A stretch of DNA of 64,000 nt from JAJFJD01 sp965228425. GTDB taxonomy: Bacteria > Pseudomonadota > Alphaproteobacteria > UBA8366. The notes under the pieces were generated by a model, which ran no database searches, had not been told where the DNA came from, and saw only the letters and a list, made by a program, of their open reading frames with translations. The first letter of the stretch is position 1; each line of letters begins with the position of its first letter. Of the stretch, positions 61,917 to 64,000 are shown one piece after another. A program made the position numbers and the translations under genes. The stretch spans positions 3,472,001 through 3,536,000 of the forward strand of contig OZ245815.1 of NCBI GenBank assembly GCA_965228425.1, read 5' to 3'.

Positions 61917-63716
61917 CTAATCGTTGTACGCCCGCACGACCTCGACGTCGATGAGCCGGCACCCGCCCTTGAGGACACCGTCAATGCCCCATTGCAGTGC
62001 GTCGCGCAATGCGTCGGTATCCGCGACCGTTCCCCGGCCTTCCCAGCCCAATCCTTCCACGAGGCGCACAATATCGGGCGTCGGGTCGTTTATTTCCTGA
62101 CCGATCCAACGGTTTTCCGGTGGCCGATCGCGGTCGACGGCGACCCGCTCCTGATGCAGAACATCGTTGAAATAGGAATGATTGTTGCCGACGATTACCA
62201 GAAGTGGAATCCGGTACTTCGCCGCCGTCCAAAACGCGGTGAGCCCCATCAAACAATCACCATCGCCGAGTATCGCGATTGGCAACCGTCCCGTCCCCTG
62301 CAGCGCCAGCGCCGCGCCGACCGACATACCCGGCCCCGCCCCGATGCCCGCACCACCGTCACCGCCCAACATGGCCAGCGGGTCGTCGAAGTGGCGCGCA
62401 CCGCCGGGCCAGCCCAGCGGAACCCGAATCAACGTCGCCGGCCGGCCGCCGAGTACATCGTCCAGGACGTCGGCCATATCGAAGTAGTTGAGCGTCTCGC
62501 CCGCGGCGGTCCGCGGCGGCTTGCTGTAGGTCACCGGCACCGCGTCCCATCCGTTCGCCCGGCTATCCCCGTTCAGCCGGCTCTCCAGCGCGGGGATCAG
62601 GTCCGCAACGGCAACATCCGGTTGGGCGAGAATGCGCACGTCGGCCGGCGGCAACACGTGATGATCCATCGACCACCCGTTGTGAATATAGGGATCGACG
62701 GTGCAATTGATGACTTTGGCCGCAATATCCGCATTGCCGGCGGCCAGTTGATACGTGCCCGCGAGATCGATCCAGTCCAACGCCAGTATCACATCTGATT
62801 CTACTAGTAGACGTTTTGCATCTTCGGATAGGCGTTTGACCGGCGGTAAGGGATGCAATGGGTGCGCCGTCGGAAAGGCCGATCCCGCCTTCAGGTCGGT
62901 CATCACGCGCGCCTTCAACATTTCGGCCAGCCGGATACGGCCGTCCCATGCCGCTCGGTCGCGGGAGCCCCGACCCGCCAATATGAGCGGCCGTTCGGCA
63001 TTCGCAAGCAGGTCGGCGGCCTGATCGACGGCGGCCGGCGCCGGCGCCGGCGGCTCGCCGGGCGCAAACCGCCCGATTTCGGGAATGACCGGCGGGGCTT
63101 CGATCGGGTCCTCCTGCATGCCGACGTCGAGGCAGACATAGACCGGACCGTTCGGCGCGGTCCGCGTGATCTGCCACGCCCGCAGCATGGATTCGACAAC
63201 GGCATCGGCGGTCGCCGGCTGGTCGTCCCATTTCACATAGTCACGGATCAGCGCGCCCTGATCCTTCGCGGTGTGGATCCACTCGATCCAAGGCCGCCGC
63301 CGGGACGCATCCATCGGTCCGGTCGCGCCCAGGATCAGCATCGGTACCCGGTCGCACCATGCATTGAAGATCGCCATCGTCCCGTGCATCAGCCCCACGT
63401 TGCTGTGCAGCGCGACCGCCATCGGCTTTCCCGATACCTTGGCGTAACCATGCGCGATCGCGACCGCATGCTCCTCGTGCAGCGCGATGAGCATTTGCGG
63501 GTCGCGATTGCCGAGATAGTTGACCAAGCTGTCATGCAGACCGCGATAGCTGGCCCCCGGATTCAGTGCAATATAGGGGATGTCGAAGGTCCGCAGCATG
63601 TGGGCGGCGAGATCACTGCCCCACCCCATCTCGAACTGGCCGGCATTGACCGGGCGTTCGACGTCGCGCAGCGCCTTCGACGATTGGTCCCGGGACTCGT
63701 CATTCATGGCGAACAC
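61917..63716 (-). CDS. Thiamine-pyrophosphate-dependent enzyme (acetolactate synthase/benzoylformate decarboxylase-like)
   Basis: 599 residues with three alpha/beta domains. The catalytic Glu is in LIALHEEHAVAIAHGYAKVS near residue 82. The TPP-binding motif in the last third is ILGDGDCLMGLTAFWTAAKY followed by VIVGNNHSYFND. It should act on a 2-keto acid by decarboxylation or carboligation. No small regulatory subunit is adjacent, so acetohydroxyacid synthase is unlikely. It contains an internal CTACTAGTAG. Confidence 0.88.
   Translation of the reverse strand: MFAMNDESRDQSSKALRDVERPVNAGQFEMGWGSDLAAHMLRTFDIPYIALNPGASYRGLHDSLVNYLGNRDPQMLIALHEEHAVAIAHGYAKVSGKPMAVALHSNVGLMHGTMAIFNAWCDRVPMLILGATGPMDASRRRPWIEWIHTAKDQGALIRDYVKWDDQPATADAVVESMLRAWQITRTAPNGPVYVCLDVGMQEDPIEAPPVIPEIGRFAPGEPPAPAPAAVDQAADLLANAERPLILAGRGSRDRAAWDGRIRLAEMLKARVMTDLKAGSAFPTAHPLHPLPPVKRLSEDAKRLLVESDVILALDWIDLAGTYQLAAGNADIAAKVINCTVDPYIHNGWSMDHHVLPPADVRILAQPDVAVADLIPALESRLNGDSRANGWDAVPVTYSKPPRTAAGETLNYFDMADVLDDVLGGRPATLIRVPLGWPGGARHFDDPLAMLGGDGGAGIGAGPGMSVGAALALQGTGRLPIAILGDGDCLMGLTAFWTAAKYRIPLLVIVGNNHSYFNDVLHQERVAVDRDRPPENRWIGQEINDPTPDIVRLVEGLGWEGRGTVADTDALRDALQWGIDGVLKGGCRLIDVEVVRAYND
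62810..62821. promoter_or_regulatory. Palindrome CTACTAGTAG, copy 3, inside the TPP-enzyme gene
   Basis: TCTACTAGTAGA is a perfect 12-base palindrome within coding sequence. It shares the 10-mer with the two intergenic copies. An internal site may be an auxiliary operator or coincidence. Confidence 0.35.
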
Positions 63717-63797
63717 ACCCTCCCTTCGGCGAGATCAATAGGCTCAGGCCTCAAGTGTGTAACGCAACCGGGGAATGCGCAAATGATGCGGTACCCG

Positions 63798-64000
63798 CTA
63801 CGGCGAAATCAACGGTAACACCACATGCGACGGCCGCGCGGAATCGTGGAAGACGGTCTGATGCGCCGTCGCCAAGGCCGCTTCGAAATAGTCGTCGCCA
63901 CCGGTGTTATGGTTTCGGTCGAAATTCGGGAAGTCGCTGCTTTGGATGTCAACGCGAATGCAATGGCCCGGCAGGAAACAGTTGCCGGTCGGATTCAGCG
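63798..64000 (-). CDS. CocE/NonD-family hydrolase, C-terminal part
   Basis: Runs off the right edge. The translated piece reads LNPTGNCFLPGHCIRVDIQS, then FPNFDRNHNTGGDDYFEAA and ARPSHVVLPLISP before the stop at 63798. This is the C-terminal jelly-roll of CocE/NonD (X-Pro dipeptidyl-peptidase S15) hydrolases, where GHxIRVDIxSSxFPxFDRNxNTG is characteristic. The catalytic part lies outside the window. Confidence 0.85.
   Translation of the reverse strand, partial: LNPTGNCFLPGHCIRVDIQSSDFPNFDRNHNTGGDDYFEAALATAHQTVFHDSARPSHVVLPLISP

Noticed and set aside
1..64000. tRNA, rRNA, CRISPR array, insertion sequence or prophage
   Set aside because: None was recognised: no cloverleaf-like sequence, regular spaced repeats, transposase or integrase was seen on reading both strands.

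Overview
The window is GC-rich, densely packed DNA with short intergenic gaps. It looks like the chromosome of a free-living alphaproteobacterium, most likely Rhodospirillales-like. The grounds are the dense mix of CoA-transferase, MmgE/PrpD, TauD/TfdA, FAD oxidase and TPP-enzyme genes, a CheY protein with the alphaproteobacterial FGPDRR tail, PAS_5 proteins, Flp pilins, DUF1194 and a ParA-SPOR pair. I saw no tRNA, rRNA, CRISPR array, transposase or phage gene. Both ends cut genes: an enoyl-CoA hydratase on the left and a CocE/NonD hydrolase on the right.

0-28 kb is catabolic and accessory metabolism. A minus-strand run holds a glycosyltransferase, a fused PabB-PabC, a cupin, a VOC protein and a CBS protein. 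A GntR/FCD regulator sits beside a TcuA-like flavoprotein, and their promoters share an ATTGTATAC motif. Then come an MmyB-type XRE regulator, a sulfatase, a mandelate-racemase-family enzyme, acyl-CoA dehydrogenase, two DAO-type oxidases, a TauD oxygenase, a membrane-anchored WD40 protein, OsmC, MaoC, a DUF1932 dehydrogenase, an ACAD10/11-type phosphotransferase, MmgE/PrpD and a CaiB-type CoA-transferase.

28-33 kb is a phenylalanine/tyrosine degradation operon: 4-hydroxyphenylpyruvate dioxygenase, phenylalanine hydroxylase, homogentisate dioxygenase and a fumarylacetoacetase-family hydrolase. It lacks an obvious maleylacetoacetate isomerase. A Cys-type GST, another TauD-like protein and an orphan molybdenum hydroxylase large subunit follow.

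38-49 kb is mostly envelope: a Sel1-SPOR protein, a 673-residue SPOR membrane protein overlapping a ParA ATPase, small membrane proteins, an orphan MlaC, a LemA-DUF3137 pair, hemerythrin, a formyltransferase-like protein, DUF4197 and a secreted His/Gly/Arg-rich protein.

49.6-60 kb is a signalling and surface region and the most interesting part. A minus-strand run reads luxR, flp pilin, marR-like, receiver-PilZ, PAS_5, PAS_5. A second luxR-flp module lies on the plus strand at 59.1-60.0 kb. Three regulators share an APVxLxGG N-terminus and a receiver domain without phosphorylation residues, while their outputs differ (LuxR HTH or PilZ with an intact c-di-GMP motif). This looks like a phosphorylation-independent regulatory family attached to duplicated Flp pilins, with no Tad assembly genes in the window. 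Strongly AT-rich intergenic stretches are concentrated around these and other surface genes.

60-64 kb returns to metabolism: a fourth TauD-like dioxygenase, a VPLPA/PEP-CTERM protein, a TPP-dependent decarboxylase-like enzyme and the CocE fragment. The palindrome CTACTAGTAG occurs three times: in the CoA-transferase/Dabb promoter, upstream of the M24 peptidase and inside the TPP gene. Three paired-palindrome (REP-like) elements are scattered in the first 30 kb.
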